Position numbers and translations under genes: made by a program
Notes under the pieces: generated by a model
What the model saw: only the letters and a program-made list of their open reading frames with translations
What the model was told of the DNA's origin: nothing
Databases searched by the model: none
Shown: positions 8,023 through 15,837 of the stretch, piece after piece
Layout of the letters: each line of letters opens with the position of its first letter
How positions within the stretch are numbered: the first letter of the stretch is position 1
NCBI GenBank assembly: GCA_023251625.1
Contig: JAHEYK010000001.1
Location: 1-42,249 of the forward strand
Origin: Bacteroidota bacterium
Lineage (GTDB): Bacteria > Bacteroidota > Bacteroidia > Palsa-948
Length of the DNA stretch: 42,249 nt
Reading direction: 5' to 3'

Positions 8023-8551
8023 AGTTCTTCTTTATATTTTTAAGTGCATCCCAGCGAGGATCGGTTTTAGATTCTTCGCCCTTTGCAGTGAGTTTGTCTA
8101 ACACCTTAAGGGCATCTGCATCACATCCTTCTGTTCCATCCTCTTTCGCAGGATGAATTCTGCGTTGCGGCAATAACAGGGTAACATATTCGTACAGGGT
8201 CTGCGAAATATCAATTTCGGAAGCATCCAATGAAAGAGAAATAATATCATCTCCGTCTTCAAATCTATCGTTAGTCTGGCTCACGACCAACTTGCGCTCT
8301 CCCCATACCGGAAAGTTGAAAAGTCCTCCGCACCGGTCACAGGAAACGTTTATGATGCCTTCCATTTTTATATCGAATACGAGCAGATTAATTGACTTCG
8401 TAAGAGTTACCAGGGTGAATATTTTTGCATGTTGAATTTCCGAATATTCCTTGTCTTTAAAAAAAGCATCGTCAATAACATAATCAAACTTATGCTCACC
8501 ATTCTTAAGGCCTGCAAATTGAATCAGATATGGATTGCTTGACTTTTTCAT
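8021..8551 (-). CDS. YceD/DUF177 family protein
   Basis: 176 residues from the chosen ATG (MKKSSNPYLIQFAGLK), which matches where the family usually begins; in-frame ATGs up to 8614 would add 21 non-homologous residues. The diagnostic CDRCGG motif sits mid-protein (about 100-105), followed by the acidic segment and the C-terminal DPRWDALKNIKK typical of YceD. In E. coli and plants the family is linked to 23S rRNA processing or stability, and the gene is nearly always next to rpmF, as here. It lies between rpmH and rpmF on the same strand. An in-frame palindrome ctgcag-aaatg-ctgcag lies just before the start and might affect translation initiation. Confidence 0.85.
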   Translation of the reverse strand: MKKSSNPYLIQFAGLKNGEHKFDYVIDDAFFKDKEYSEIQHAKIFTLVTLTKSINLLVFDIKMEGIINVSCDRCGGLFNFPVWGERKLVVSQTNDRFEDGDDIISLSLDASEIDISQTLYEYVTLLLPQRRIHPAKEDGTEGCDADALKVLDKLTAKGEESKTDPRWDALKNIKKN

Positions 8552-8622
8552 GAAGATAGTTGCCTGCAGCATTTCTGCAGACTGCGGTTTCATTGCATTA
8601 AGTACCCTGTACATAAAATTAA

Positions 8623-8787
8623 TTACCGTTTATGGCTTTTCACGCTCGAAACGGTAAGGCGTTTTCTTCCTCTTCTTCTGCGTGCTCTAACTACTCTGCG
8701 TCCGTTAGGAGTTGACATGCGTTCACGGAAACCGTGCTTATTTCTGCGTTTTCTTAGAGAGGGCTGATAGGTGCGTTTCTGTGCCAT
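8623..8787 (-). CDS. rpmH: 50S ribosomal protein L34
   Basis: A 54-residue gene too short for routine ORF thresholds. It reads [20 protein letters not shown], then [20 protein letters not shown], then [14 protein letters not shown]: the L34 family pattern through most of its length ([36 protein letters not shown]). L34 is the smallest large-subunit protein and is buried in 23S rRNA. The start is fixed by a TATCTTTG -7 box 24 bases upstream. It is the first gene of the rpmH-yceD-rpmF-plsX-fabH run; elsewhere rpmH more often sits with rnpA near dnaA, so this placement is notable. Confidence 0.96.
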   Translation of the reverse strand: MAQKRTYQPSLRKRRNKHGFRERMSTPNGRRVVRARRRRGRKRLTVSSVKSHKR

Positions 8788-8810
8788 ATGATTTTTTGGA
8801 TTAAGGGACG

Positions 8811-8818
8811 CAAAGATA
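8811..8818 (-). promoter_or_regulatory. -7 box TATCTTTG of the rpmH run
   Basis: On the minus strand TATCTTTG, an exact TAnnTTTG match, lies 23 bases upstream of the rpmH ATG. A TTG occurs 15 bases upstream of it, shorter than the usual 17-23 spacing. It is likely the main promoter of the ribosomal/lipid operon. Confidence 0.6.
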
Positions 8819-8865
8819 GAAATGTTTTTATCCCAATAGCTATCGGATGAAAGCGGTTTTTAGGG

Positions 8866-8873
8866 TACATTTG
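8866..8873 (+). promoter_or_regulatory. -7 box TACATTTG of the ABC exporter
   Basis: TACATTTG matches TAnnTTTG and lies 38 bases upstream of the exporter ATG at 8912. No TTG at -33 is evident. Its position disfavours the GTG at 8894 only weakly, but it places transcription start close to 8880. Confidence 0.45.
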
Positions 8874-8885
8874 CCCGCCCTGATT

Positions 8886-8900
8886 GTACCGCTGTGGTAC
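8886..8900. repeat. Small palindrome in exporter leader
   Basis: gtacc-gctgt-ggtac is a perfect 5-bp stem with 5-base loop, flanked by ccc and gggg. It lies 11 bases before the ATG at 8912 and would be in the mRNA leader. Confidence 0.5.
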
Positions 8901-8911
8901 GGGGCCTCCCT

Positions 8912-10747
8912 ATGGCAGCCATTAAAAAGGAAGACCTTCCTAAAGCGAAGCTGAACAAAGAATCGCTGGGTAAAGCAACCCGTATTTTCAGGTTCATTGG
9001 ACCCCATAAATGGAAATTTTTCATCGGAATGGTTTTTTTGGTGGGTACCGGAAGCACAGGACTCATTTTCCCCAAACTGATGGGAAACCTGATGGGGCTT
9101 ATTGGCAAGACAAGCGCCTCCAATGAGGAGCTTCTTCACGTGGCTAATACAGTTGGAATTCAGCTGCTCATACTTTTCGCATTTCAGGCCGTGTTCTCTT
9201 TTTTCCGCGTAGTGCTTTTTGTCAATGTGACGGAGAACATGCTGGCCTCACTCAGACAAGCAACCTATGATCGTTTGATCAGAATGCCGATGAGTTTTTT
9301 CTCGAGCAGACAAGTATCGGAACTGAATAGCCGTGTGAGTGCTGATATTTCACAGATACAGGATACATTCACCACCAGCATTGCAGAATTTATTCGCCAG
9401 AGCATGATCCTGATCGGAGGGATCGGTATTATATGTTTCACATCCTGGCGTTTGGCACTCGTCATGCTTGCTATTATCCCGGTGCTGGCCATCTTTGCTG
9501 TTTTTTTCGGCAGAAAGATCCGGAAGATATCCAAGGGAATTCAGGATAATGTGGCCGATTCAAATATTATTGTGGGTGAAACATTGCAGGGCATTGCCAA
9601 CGTCAAAGCGTTTACGAACGAGAAGTACGAGAACGAACGCTATAAAAATACTACCCTTGAAATTGTAAAAGAGGCGATCAAAGGCGGAATAGCAAGAGGG
9701 TCGTTTTTTTCATTCATCATATTTTGCCTGGGTGGCGGTATCGTTTACCTTATTTATTATGTAGTTAAAATGAAAATTGACGGAGACATACAACCCGAAG
9801 AGATGATGTCTTTCCTTTTTTATACCGTAATGGTAGCGGCTTCTATTGGCGGCTTGCCCGAGCAATATGCACAGATACAAAGAGCGGTGGGAGCCACCGA
9901 AAGGGTTTTTGATCTGCTGGATGAGGAGGTGGAGGATATCCGCCTCACCCCCAACCCCTCTCCCAAAGGAGAGGGGGGCGACAGCCGGCAGCCGGCCGTT
10001 CGTTTTAATGGCGAAGTAGAATTTCAAAATATTTCTTTTTCCTATCCATCGAGAAAAGATTTCCAGGTGCTGAAAAATATTTCTTTCAGCGCGAAAAAGG
10101 GCGAAACCATTGCCATCGTAGGGCCGAGCGGGTCAGGAAAATCAACGATGACAAATTTGATTCTGCGTTTTTATAATCCGGATTCAGGAAAAATAATCAT
10201 TGATGGGAAAAATGCGTTGGATTATTCTTTAACAGAACTCCGCTCTCAAATGGCGATCGTGCCGCAGGATGTGTTACTTTTTGGAGGCAGCATTAAAGAA
10301 AACATTGCTTATGGAAAATCAGGTGCAACCCTGGAAGAAATAAAAGACGCGGCACGCAAAGCGAACGCATTGGACTTCATCGAGAGTTTCCCGGAAAAAT
10401 TTGAAACGAAAGTAGGGGAGAGGGGAATTCAATTGTCAGGCGGGCAACGACAAAGGATCGCCATAGCGCGCGCAGTTTTGAAAAATCCTTCAATTCTTTT
10501 GTTAGACGAAGCCACTTCTTCTCTTGACAGTGAGAGCGAACGCCTCGTGCAAGAAGCGTTGGATAAACTCATGGAAGGCAGAACTTCTTTTGTAATTGCG
10601 CACCGCCTCAGCACCATCCGCAAAGCCGATAAAATAATTGTGATTGACAAAGGCCAGGTAAAAGAAAGCGGCACGCACGAAGAACTCATTGCAATTACCG
10701 ATGGACTTTACAGGAGTTTGAGCAAATTGCAATTTGAATTGAATTAA
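8912..10747 (+). CDS. ABC exporter, MsbA-like fused TMD-NBD half transporter
   Basis: 611 residues from the ATG MAAIKKEDLPK; a GTG 18 bases upstream is a less likely start. The N-terminal half (about 25-320) holds six membrane segments of the type-I exporter fold. The C-terminal nucleotide-binding domain has Walker A GPSGSGKST at 404-412, the signature LSGGQRQR at 508-515, Walker B with D532/E533, and the H-loop in FVIAHRLST. Homodimers of this class flip lipids, lipid A or drugs outward across the inner membrane; the substrate is not readable here. Residues 345-355 in the linker between the two domains are encoded by an inserted 33-base palindromic repeat, without breaking the frame. Confidence 0.9.
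   Translation: MAAIKKEDLPKAKLNKESLGKATRIFRFIGPHKWKFFIGMVFLVGTGSTGLIFPKLMGNLMGLIGKTSASNEELLHVANTVGIQLLILFAFQAVFSFFRVVLFVNVTENMLASLRQATYDRLIRMPMSFFSSRQVSELNSRVSADISQIQDTFTTSIAEFIRQSMILIGGIGIICFTSWRLALVMLAIIPVLAIFAVFFGRKIRKISKGIQDNVADSNIIVGETLQGIANVKAFTNEKYENERYKNTTLEIVKEAIKGGIARGSFFSFIIFCLGGGIVYLIYYVVKMKIDGDIQPEEMMSFLFYTVMVAASIGGLPEQYAQIQRAVGATERVFDLLDEEVEDIRLTPNPSPKGEGGDSRQPAVRFNGEVEFQNISFSYPSRKDFQVLKNISFSAKKGETIAIVGPSGSGKSTMTNLILRFYNPDSGKIIIDGKNALDYSLTELRSQMAIVPQDVLLFGGSIKENIAYGKSGATLEEIKDAARKANALDFIESFPEKFETKVGERGIQLSGGQRQRIAIARAVLKNPSILLLDEATSSLDSESERLVQEALDKLMEGRTSFVIAHRLSTIRKADKIIVIDKGQVKESGTHEELIAITDGLYRSLSKLQFELN
9944..9976 (+). repeat. 33-bp palindromic repeat inserted in frame in the exporter gene
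   Basis: The unit begins CTCACCCCCAACCCC and ends in the hairpin CCTCTCC-CAAA-GGAGAGG. It encodes LTPNPSPKGEG in the TMD-NBD linker. A copy with 32 of 33 identical bases lies at 13702-13734 inside rsmG, on the other strand and in a different reading frame. Confidence 0.9.
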
Positions 10748-10770
10748 ATCTCCGTATTTTCTTATCTTAG
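10739..10770 (+). promoter_or_regulatory. Candidate promoter of the kelch gene
   Basis: TTG at 10739-10741 and TATCTTAG at 10763-10770, spaced by 21 bases, approximate the Bacteroidota promoter; the -7 box departs from TAnnTTTG at one base. It lies 20 bases upstream of the kelch gene ATG and overlaps the end of the exporter gene. Confidence 0.35.
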
Positions 10771-10790
10771 CACTTCTTAACCTCAACCCA

Positions 10791-11969
10791 ATGAAAAAAC
10801 TATTTCTTTTTTTATTTTTCTTTTCAATAATAACAGGAATAGTTGCCCAGGCAAATTGGACTCAGAGAGCAGATTTTGGGGGTGCTGCAAGAGATGGTGC
10901 CGTTGGTTTTTCCATAGGAAATATGGGATATATTGGGACAGGTGTTGACAACGGCAGTAACTTTTTTTATAAAGATTTTTGGGAATTCAATCCGGTCTCT
11001 AACTCCTGGACTCAGAAAGCAGATTTTGGCGGAGGAATAACAGCTTTTGCTGTAGGATTCTCAATAGCTAGTAAAGGATATGTTGGAACTGGAGCTCCTT
11101 CGAGCAGTACCGGCGACAAGGGTTTTTGGGAATATGATCCCACTTTAAACACATGGATCCAAAAGAAAGATTTTGGCGGGACAGGCAGAGCTCAGGCAGT
11201 AGGGTTTTCGATAGGAAGCAAAGGATATATTGGAACAGGGAGAAATGGAAGTTTGGGAGCATTTAAAGATTTCTGGCAGTATGATCCTTCTAATGATAGT
11301 TGGACTAAAAAATCAGATTTTGGCGGAACCGCGCGAAACTTTTCAGTTGGATTTGCAATTGCCGGGAAAGGATACATAGGAACGGGTGATGATGGGGCAT
11401 TTAAAAGTGATTTTTGGGAATATGATACATTAACAGATGTTTGGGTACAAAAAGCGAATTTTGGTGGTGGATCAAGACGTGCTGCTGCAGGATTTTCTCT
11501 TGGATCAAAAGGATATATTGGTACCGGAGAACCAGCGCTCAATGATTTTTGGGAATTCGATCCGTCAAACAATACCTGGACTCAAAAAATTAATTTTGGT
11601 GGCGGAGGGCGAGAATTCGCAGTTGGTTTTTCGATTGGTGCTAACGGATACATTGGAGTCGGCCTTACAAGCGTAACAAGCCTCAAAGATTTTTGGGAGT
11701 ATTCATTTACTACCGGCATGAATCAGAATTACAACAATTCTTCGATCAGCATTTATCCAAATCCGACTGTAGGAGAGTTTACGATTTACTGTTCAGAACC
11801 CATATTAAACAGCCTAGATATATATGATTTGTGCGGGAAACTTGTTTTCCAAAAAACAATAAACCCCAGACTGGAAAAAGTAAATCCCAAACTTGGCAGA
11901 GGTATTTACTTGTATAAAATTCTTGATAAAGCGAAAATTATTTCTACCGGAAAACTTGTGGTCGAATAA
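10791..11969 (+). CDS. Secreted kelch-repeat beta-propeller with T9SS type A sorting domain
   Basis: 392 residues. Signal peptide 1-20 (ending IVAQA). Six near-identical kelch-like repeats of about 45-50 residues follow, each with the frame W-TQKADFGG, then VGFSIGxKGYIGTG, then DFWEYDP, consistent with a beta-propeller of six or so blades. Residues about 318-392 are a T9SS type A sorting domain (SIYPNPTVGEFTIY ... GIYLYKI). So it is exported to the cell surface or medium. The ligand is unknown. It is followed after 9 bases by a second propeller protein, and the two are probably co-transcribed. Several repeats are close to identical, suggesting recent internal duplication. Confidence 0.85.
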   Translation: MKKLFLFLFFFSIITGIVAQANWTQRADFGGAARDGAVGFSIGNMGYIGTGVDNGSNFFYKDFWEFNPVSNSWTQKADFGGGITAFAVGFSIASKGYVGTGAPSSSTGDKGFWEYDPTLNTWIQKKDFGGTGRAQAVGFSIGSKGYIGTGRNGSLGAFKDFWQYDPSNDSWTKKSDFGGTARNFSVGFAIAGKGYIGTGDDGAFKSDFWEYDTLTDVWVQKANFGGGSRRAAAGFSLGSKGYIGTGEPALNDFWEFDPSNNTWTQKINFGGGGREFAVGFSIGANGYIGVGLTSVTSLKDFWEYSFTTGMNQNYNNSSISIYPNPTVGEFTIYCSEPILNSLDIYDLCGKLVFQKTINPRLEKVNPKLGRGIYLYKILDKAKIISTGKLVVE

Positions 11970-11978
11970 ATAATTTTC

Positions 11979-13400
11979 ATGAAAAAATTATTTCAAACTT
12001 TCTTGCTGGCTTTTGGCTATTCGCTTTTGGCATATACTTCCCTCGCACAAAGTTGCTCTTCGCTCAATATTACCCATCAATCAGACATCGCTTCCACTTG
12101 TCCGTTCATGACCATGACGATGATGCATGATCAAAATAATCTTCCTTATTTATATGTAGCTAATAAAGAAGCAGGTTTGAAAATTTATGACATCTCTGCC
12201 ATCGCAACACCTTCGCTGGTGGCAACCGTTGCCAAAAATTCTTTGGATACCCTGGATGTAATGAATGTTTCGCAGAGTGGAAATTATCTTTACCTCGCTA
12301 TTGGAAATTCTTTTACCAATCCTACCAAAGGAGGGATGGCTATTGTAGATGTAACTGTTCCAGCGACTCCGGTGGTTACAGATTATTATGTGGTGCCTGG
12401 GTCTAACAGCGGTGCCGGAATTGTAAAAGTGGAAGGCAACTATGCGTACCTCGGTGCCATGAAAAGCGGGCTTTACATTCTGGATGTGACAAACAAAAGC
12501 AATATTCAATTTGTTTCTTCGATCATGCCGAATATTAACTGGCCGGTGATCAGCCCGAATCCAAATTTGTATAATGCTCGCGGAATGGAAGTGAAGAATA
12601 GCATTGTATATCTGTGTTTTGATGCAGGAGGTATTCGAATTATTAATTGCACCAATAAACTTGCCCCTAAGGAAACCGGGCGCTGGTGCAATCCTGCGAT
12701 GTACACTCCTTTAGATCACCCGAAAGCATATAATAATATTGTACTGAACGATACGCTCGCCTACATTGCGGTTGATTATGCAGGAATGGAAGTGTTGAAT
12801 GTAAAAGATACAAGCAGCATGAAACTTGTTGGCTGGTGGAATCCTTACAACGCTCCGAGCAACAATTGGTTTACGAGTCCAAGCCATCTAAATGAAATTC
12901 AGTATGAAAAAAATTGCAAGCGCGTTTTTATGTCTAGCGGCAAAAGCGATATGATGGTGGTGGATGTTACAAATCCTGCGCTGCCCGACTCCTGTAATTT
13001 TTACGGAGGAGTTTCAAATAATATAGGCACTTGGGGAATTGGATTGTGGCAGAACCAAATATACCTTTCCTACATCTGCGCGGCAATTCCGTTCAGCTCT
13101 AACTGGACAGGCGTAAAACTTCTCACGTTTAATTCCTGTACGGTTGGCATTAAAGAATACGATGAGGCAACAATAAATGTTTATCCGATTCCTGCAGCAG
13201 AGAAGATTACCATAGAGTTAAATAGTTCTTCGACTTCATTCTGTCCGACCATTGTTGACCTGCTCGGACAAACTACTTACCCTCCATTCAGAAAATCAGG
13301 GAATAAAATCGAAGTAAATATTTCAGAGCTAAAGGCAGGGGTTTATTTTCTGAAAATAAATCTGGGGGAGAAGGAACTTGTGAAAAAATTTGTGAAGTAA
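11979..13400 (+). CDS. Secreted LVIVD-repeat protein with T9SS type A sorting domain
   Basis: 473 residues. Signal peptide about 1-23. The body has repeated elements of the LVIVD type: YVANKEAGLKIYDIS, YLGAMKSGLYILDVTNKS, YLCFDAGGIRIINCTN, YIAVDYAGMEVLNVKD and FMSSGKSDMMVVDVTNP, spaced roughly 50-60 residues apart, which suggests a beta-propeller. Residues about 397-473 are a T9SS type A sorting domain (INVYPIPAAEKITIEL ... GVYFLKI). LVIVD proteins are bacterial and archaeal surface proteins of mostly unknown function. It forms a pair with the preceding kelch protein. Confidence 0.85.
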   Translation: MKKLFQTFLLAFGYSLLAYTSLAQSCSSLNITHQSDIASTCPFMTMTMMHDQNNLPYLYVANKEAGLKIYDISAIATPSLVATVAKNSLDTLDVMNVSQSGNYLYLAIGNSFTNPTKGGMAIVDVTVPATPVVTDYYVVPGSNSGAGIVKVEGNYAYLGAMKSGLYILDVTNKSNIQFVSSIMPNINWPVISPNPNLYNARGMEVKNSIVYLCFDAGGIRIINCTNKLAPKETGRWCNPAMYTPLDHPKAYNNIVLNDTLAYIAVDYAGMEVLNVKDTSSMKLVGWWNPYNAPSNNWFTSPSHLNEIQYEKNCKRVFMSSGKSDMMVVDVTNPALPDSCNFYGGVSNNIGTWGIGLWQNQIYLSYICAAIPFSSNWTGVKLLTFNSCTVGIKEYDEATINVYPIPAAEKITIELNSSSTSFCPTIVDLLGQTTYPPFRKSGNKIEVNISELKAGVYFLKINLGEKELVKKFVK

Positions 13401-13408
13401 ACTTCTTT

Positions 13409-13468
13409 GTCATTCTGAGCAAAGCGAAGAATCTGGTATTAGATGCTTCGACTACGCTCAGCACGACA
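13409..13468. repeat. Dispersed repeat with imperfect inverted arms
   Basis: The gap between two convergent genes carries gtcattctgagc and, 40 bases on, gctcagcacgac, which are reverse complements except for three positions. Inside is gcgaagaatct and agatgcttcgac, again inverse to each other. The gap holds little else, so it may also act as the terminator for both genes. The right arm resembles the repeat at 5696-5723. Confidence 0.65.
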
Positions 13469-13475
13469 GCCAATT

Positions 13476-14123
13476 TCATGCAGGAATAAAAACCACTTTT
13501 TTTGTTTCAAAGAATTCTTCCGAAAAATAATTTTTCAGTTCGAAAGTCTTATAGCCCTGATCTCCCTCTCCGCGTAAATAGAGAATCCCATTCGGCAGAT
13601 CATTAAAATTTTCAGAAAGAAATTTTCCTTTCACCCATTTTTGAAATTCAGCAAGTTCGGTTACAGCACGGCTTACCACGAAGTGGTATTGGCTGTTTTC
13701 TCCCCTCTCCTTTGGGAGAGGGGTCGGGGGTGAGGTCTCAACTCTCGCCCATATCCCTTTAACATTTTTCAATCCCAAACTTTCCGCCACTGCATTCACC
13801 ACTTTGATTTTTTTGCCAATGGAATCCACTAAATGAAATTCACACTCCGGAAATAAAATGGCCAAAGGAATTCCGGGAAAGCCGCCACCGGTACCCACAT
13901 CCATGATCTTTGTTTTGGGTTTGAATGACATTACTTTTGCGATGCCCATGGAATGTAGCACATGTCTTTCATAAAAGTTGTTAATGTCTTTACGGGAGAT
14001 GACATTTATTTTGGAGTTCCAGTCGGCATATAATTCCCCCAACTGCTCAATTTGTTTTTTTTGATTTTCTGAGAGGGAAGGAAAGTACTTATATATGATA
14101 TCAGGTGTATCCATGAATGACAA
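13476..14123 (-). CDS. rsmG: 16S rRNA (guanine-527-N7) methyltransferase RsmG
   Basis: 215 residues, with an alternative start at M4 (14114). The SAM-binding motif MDVGTGGGFPGIPLA is at about 74-88, followed by the acidic end of strand 2 (HLVDS), and VVSRAV (about 149-154) is the family motif. RsmG makes the m7G527 modification in 16S rRNA in the cytoplasm; its loss gives low-level streptomycin resistance in other bacteria. Residues about 130-141 (PPTPLPKERG and neighbours) come from an inserted 33-base palindromic repeat between the SAM fold strand and FVVSRAV. Homologues run straight through here. A TATTTTTG box overlapping the first Met would favour M4 and a nearly leaderless mRNA. Confidence 0.9.
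   Translation of the reverse strand: MSFMDTPDIIYKYFPSLSENQKKQIEQLGELYADWNSKINVISRKDINNFYERHVLHSMGIAKVMSFKPKTKIMDVGTGGGFPGIPLAILFPECEFHLVDSIGKKIKVVNAVAESLGLKNVKGIWARVETSPPTPLPKERGENSQYHFVVSRAVTELAEFQKWVKGKFLSENFNDLPNGILYLRGEGDQGYKTFELKNYFSEEFFETKKVVFIPA
13702..13734 (-). repeat. 33-bp palindromic repeat inserted in frame in rsmG
   Basis: Read on the minus strand this begins CTCACCCCCGACCCC and ends in the CCTCTCC-CAAA-GGAGAGG hairpin. It differs from the exporter copy at 9944-9976 by one base. Here its first base is the third position of a codon, so it is read as SPPTPLPKERG rather than LTPNPSPKGEG. Confidence 0.9.
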
Positions 14124-14131
14124 AAATACTC

Positions 14132-14158
14132 ATTCGTATCATTTGTATCCTTCGTATA
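14132..14158. repeat. TTCGTAT-type short tandem repeat in rsmG-thiG gap
   Basis: Three successive 9-10 base units, attcgtatc, atttgtatcc and ttcgtatat, lie in the divergent gap between rsmG and thiG. A related cluster precedes the epimerase gene near 3142-3215. Confidence 0.5.
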
Positions 14159-14180
14159 TTAGTGACGTCAATCTCCAGGT

Positions 14181-14948
14181 ATGAAAAAGCTAAAAATAGC
14201 AGACAAAATATTTTCTTCACGTCTTTTTACAGGAACAGGAAAATTCAGCTCCAGCGTATTGATGGAAGAGGCCTTACTGGCTTCGGGTTCGGAATTGGTT
14301 ACTGTAGCGCTCAAGCGAGTGGATATGCACAACGACAACGATGATATTTTAAAACATCTTTCTCATTCTCAATTTAACTTATTGCCTAATACTTCCGGGG
14401 TGCGTAATGCCAAAGAAGCGGTGTTTGCCGCACAGATGGCGCGCGAAGCTTTGGGTACGAACTGGCTCAAGTTGGAGATCCATCCTGATCCAAAATATTT
14501 ATTGCCCGATCCGATCGAAACCTTAAAAGCCGCAGAAGAATTGGTGAAACTTGGTTTTGTTGTTCTGCCTTATTGCAACGCAGACGCAGTTCTTTGCAAA
14601 CGTTTAGAAGAAGCCGGCTGCGCAGCGGTCATGCCTTTGGGTTCGCCGATAGGAAGCAATAACGGGCTGCAGACAAAAGCAATGCTGGAAATAATTATTG
14701 GTCAAAGTAATATCCCCGTAGTGATAGATGCCGGCATTGGAGCCCCTTCTCATGCTGCCGAAGCGATGGAGATGGGAGCCGATGCAGTGCTCGTGAACAC
14801 CGCCATTGCAGTTGCTAACGACCCTATACAAATGGGAATTGCCTTTAAACTTGCTGTGGAAGCGGGCAGAATAGCTTTTGAGTCCAAACTCGGGAACAGA
14901 AAAAAAATTGCAGAAGCGTCTAGTCCACTCACGGCATTTTTAGATTAA
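14181..14948 (+). CDS. thiG: Thiazole synthase ThiG
   Basis: 255 residues, TIM-barrel length for ThiG. It begins [19 protein letters not shown], the family N-terminus; the Schiff-base lysine is K97 in [16 protein letters not shown], and phosphate-binding loops [13 protein letters not shown] and [24 protein letters not shown] are present, quoted here in parts of the barrel's C-terminal strands. ThiG joins deoxyxylulose phosphate, dehydroglycine and ThiS thiocarboxylate to form the thiamin thiazole. No thiS, thiH/O, thiC, thiE or thiF lies in this window and I saw no TPP riboswitch upstream, so the pathway partners are elsewhere. An MBL hydrolase follows after 8 bases. Confidence 0.92.
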   Translation: MKKLKIADKIFSSRLFTGTGKFSSSVLMEEALLASGSELVTVALKRVDMHNDNDDILKHLSHSQFNLLPNTSGVRNAKEAVFAAQMAREALGTNWLKLEIHPDPKYLLPDPIETLKAAEELVKLGFVVLPYCNADAVLCKRLEEAGCAAVMPLGSPIGSNNGLQTKAMLEIIIGQSNIPVVIDAGIGAPSHAAEAMEMGADAVLVNTAIAVANDPIQMGIAFKLAVEAGRIAFESKLGNRKKIAEASSPLTAFLD

Positions 14949-14956
14949 AACTTCTT

Positions 14957-15595
14957 ATGTATATCCAGGCATTTACCTTCAACCCATTCTCCGAGAACAC
15001 CTACATATTATATGATGATACGAAGGAGTGCGTCATTATTGACCCGGGCTGTTCGAACGAACATGAGCGCCAGGAATTGACTGATTTTATTAAGGAAGAA
15101 GAGCTCAAGCCCGTGAAGCTTTTGAATACACATTGCCACATCGATCATGTTTTTGGAAATACATTTGTGGCAAAAAAGTATAATCTGGGTTTGGAAATGC
15201 ATAAGGAAGATCTTCAAACACTTCATTCCCTCCCGCAAGTTTCACACTTGTATGGATTAGATGCCGAGGAATCTATTGAACCTACTACTTTTCTGAACGA
15301 AGGAGATATTGTAAAGTTCGGAAGCTCTTCGCTCGAAATTCTTTTTGTTCCCGGGCATTCTCCCGGCAGTATTTGTTTTGTGAGCAAAGACGATAAATTC
15401 ATTATTGGAGGCGATGTACTTTTTCACGGAAGCATCGGCAGAACCGATCTTCCGGGAGGCGATCATGAACTTCTTCTCTCCGGGATCCGGGAAAAACTGT
15501 TTTTATTGGAGGATGATTTTGCGGTCTTTTCCGGCCACGGCCCCGAGACAAGTATAGGTTTTGAGAAAAAAAATAATCCGTTTTTAGCAGTATAA
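14957..15595 (+). CDS. MBL-fold metallohydrolase (glyoxalase II-like)
   Basis: 212 residues. The metal site is HCHIDH at 59-64 (HxHxDH), followed by the further ligands in FVPGHSPGSICF (His near 134), IIGGDVLFHGSIGRTDLPGG (Asp near 153) and FSGHGPETSIG (His near 194). This is the short form of the glyoxalase II/YcbL group without the C-terminal substrate domain, so it is a dinuclear metal hydrolase of thioesters or related bonds; the substrate is not known. It starts 8 bases after thiG, giving a two-gene operon, and the final NNPFL is typical of the group. A hairpin and T-rich stretch lie 125 bases downstream. Confidence 0.87.
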   Translation: MYIQAFTFNPFSENTYILYDDTKECVIIDPGCSNEHERQELTDFIKEEELKPVKLLNTHCHIDHVFGNTFVAKKYNLGLEMHKEDLQTLHSLPQVSHLYGLDAEESIEPTTFLNEGDIVKFGSSSLEILFVPGHSPGSICFVSKDDKFIIGGDVLFHGSIGRTDLPGGDHELLLSGIREKLFLLEDDFAVFSGHGPETSIGFEKKNNPFLAV

Positions 15596-15720
15596 ATGCT
15601 AAAATCCTTTCTTTTGATTTTCTGCCAAAACAGACGTTTTCTGATTTCCCCTATGAAAATCAGCCCAATTTTCCTGTAAAATTTCATTAAACGATAGAAT
15701 TGTGCCGTTCGTCTTGTTTT

Positions 15721-15747
15721 CTGTTTCGCCCGAAACAGGTTTTGTTT
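15721..15747 (+). terminator. Candidate terminator hairpin
   Basis: ctgtttcgcccgaaacag is a perfect inverted repeat (effective stem 7, tight loop), followed by gttttgttt. It lies in the 242-base gap between the MBL gene and the large SprB-repeat gene; the rest of the gap is A/T-rich with no gene or clear promoter box that I can support. Confidence 0.45.
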
Positions 15748-15837
15748 CACTCGTCTAATAAGAAGCCTTATACCCAACCCCGTTTTTTTCATCTCGTTAA
15801 ACTATACTGAGAACAACACACCAAACAATGAGATGCT

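Noticed and set aside
14124-14180. TPP riboswitch upstream of thiG
   Set aside because: The 57-base gap is too short and lacks the conserved CUGAGA and ACCUGAU elements.
15463-15792. A 109-codon basic minus-strand open frame overlapping the MBL gene and the gap after it
   Set aside because: It overlaps a well-supported gene, has biased Lys/Arg composition, no family pattern and no promoter box; it is probably a shadow of A/T-rich sequence.
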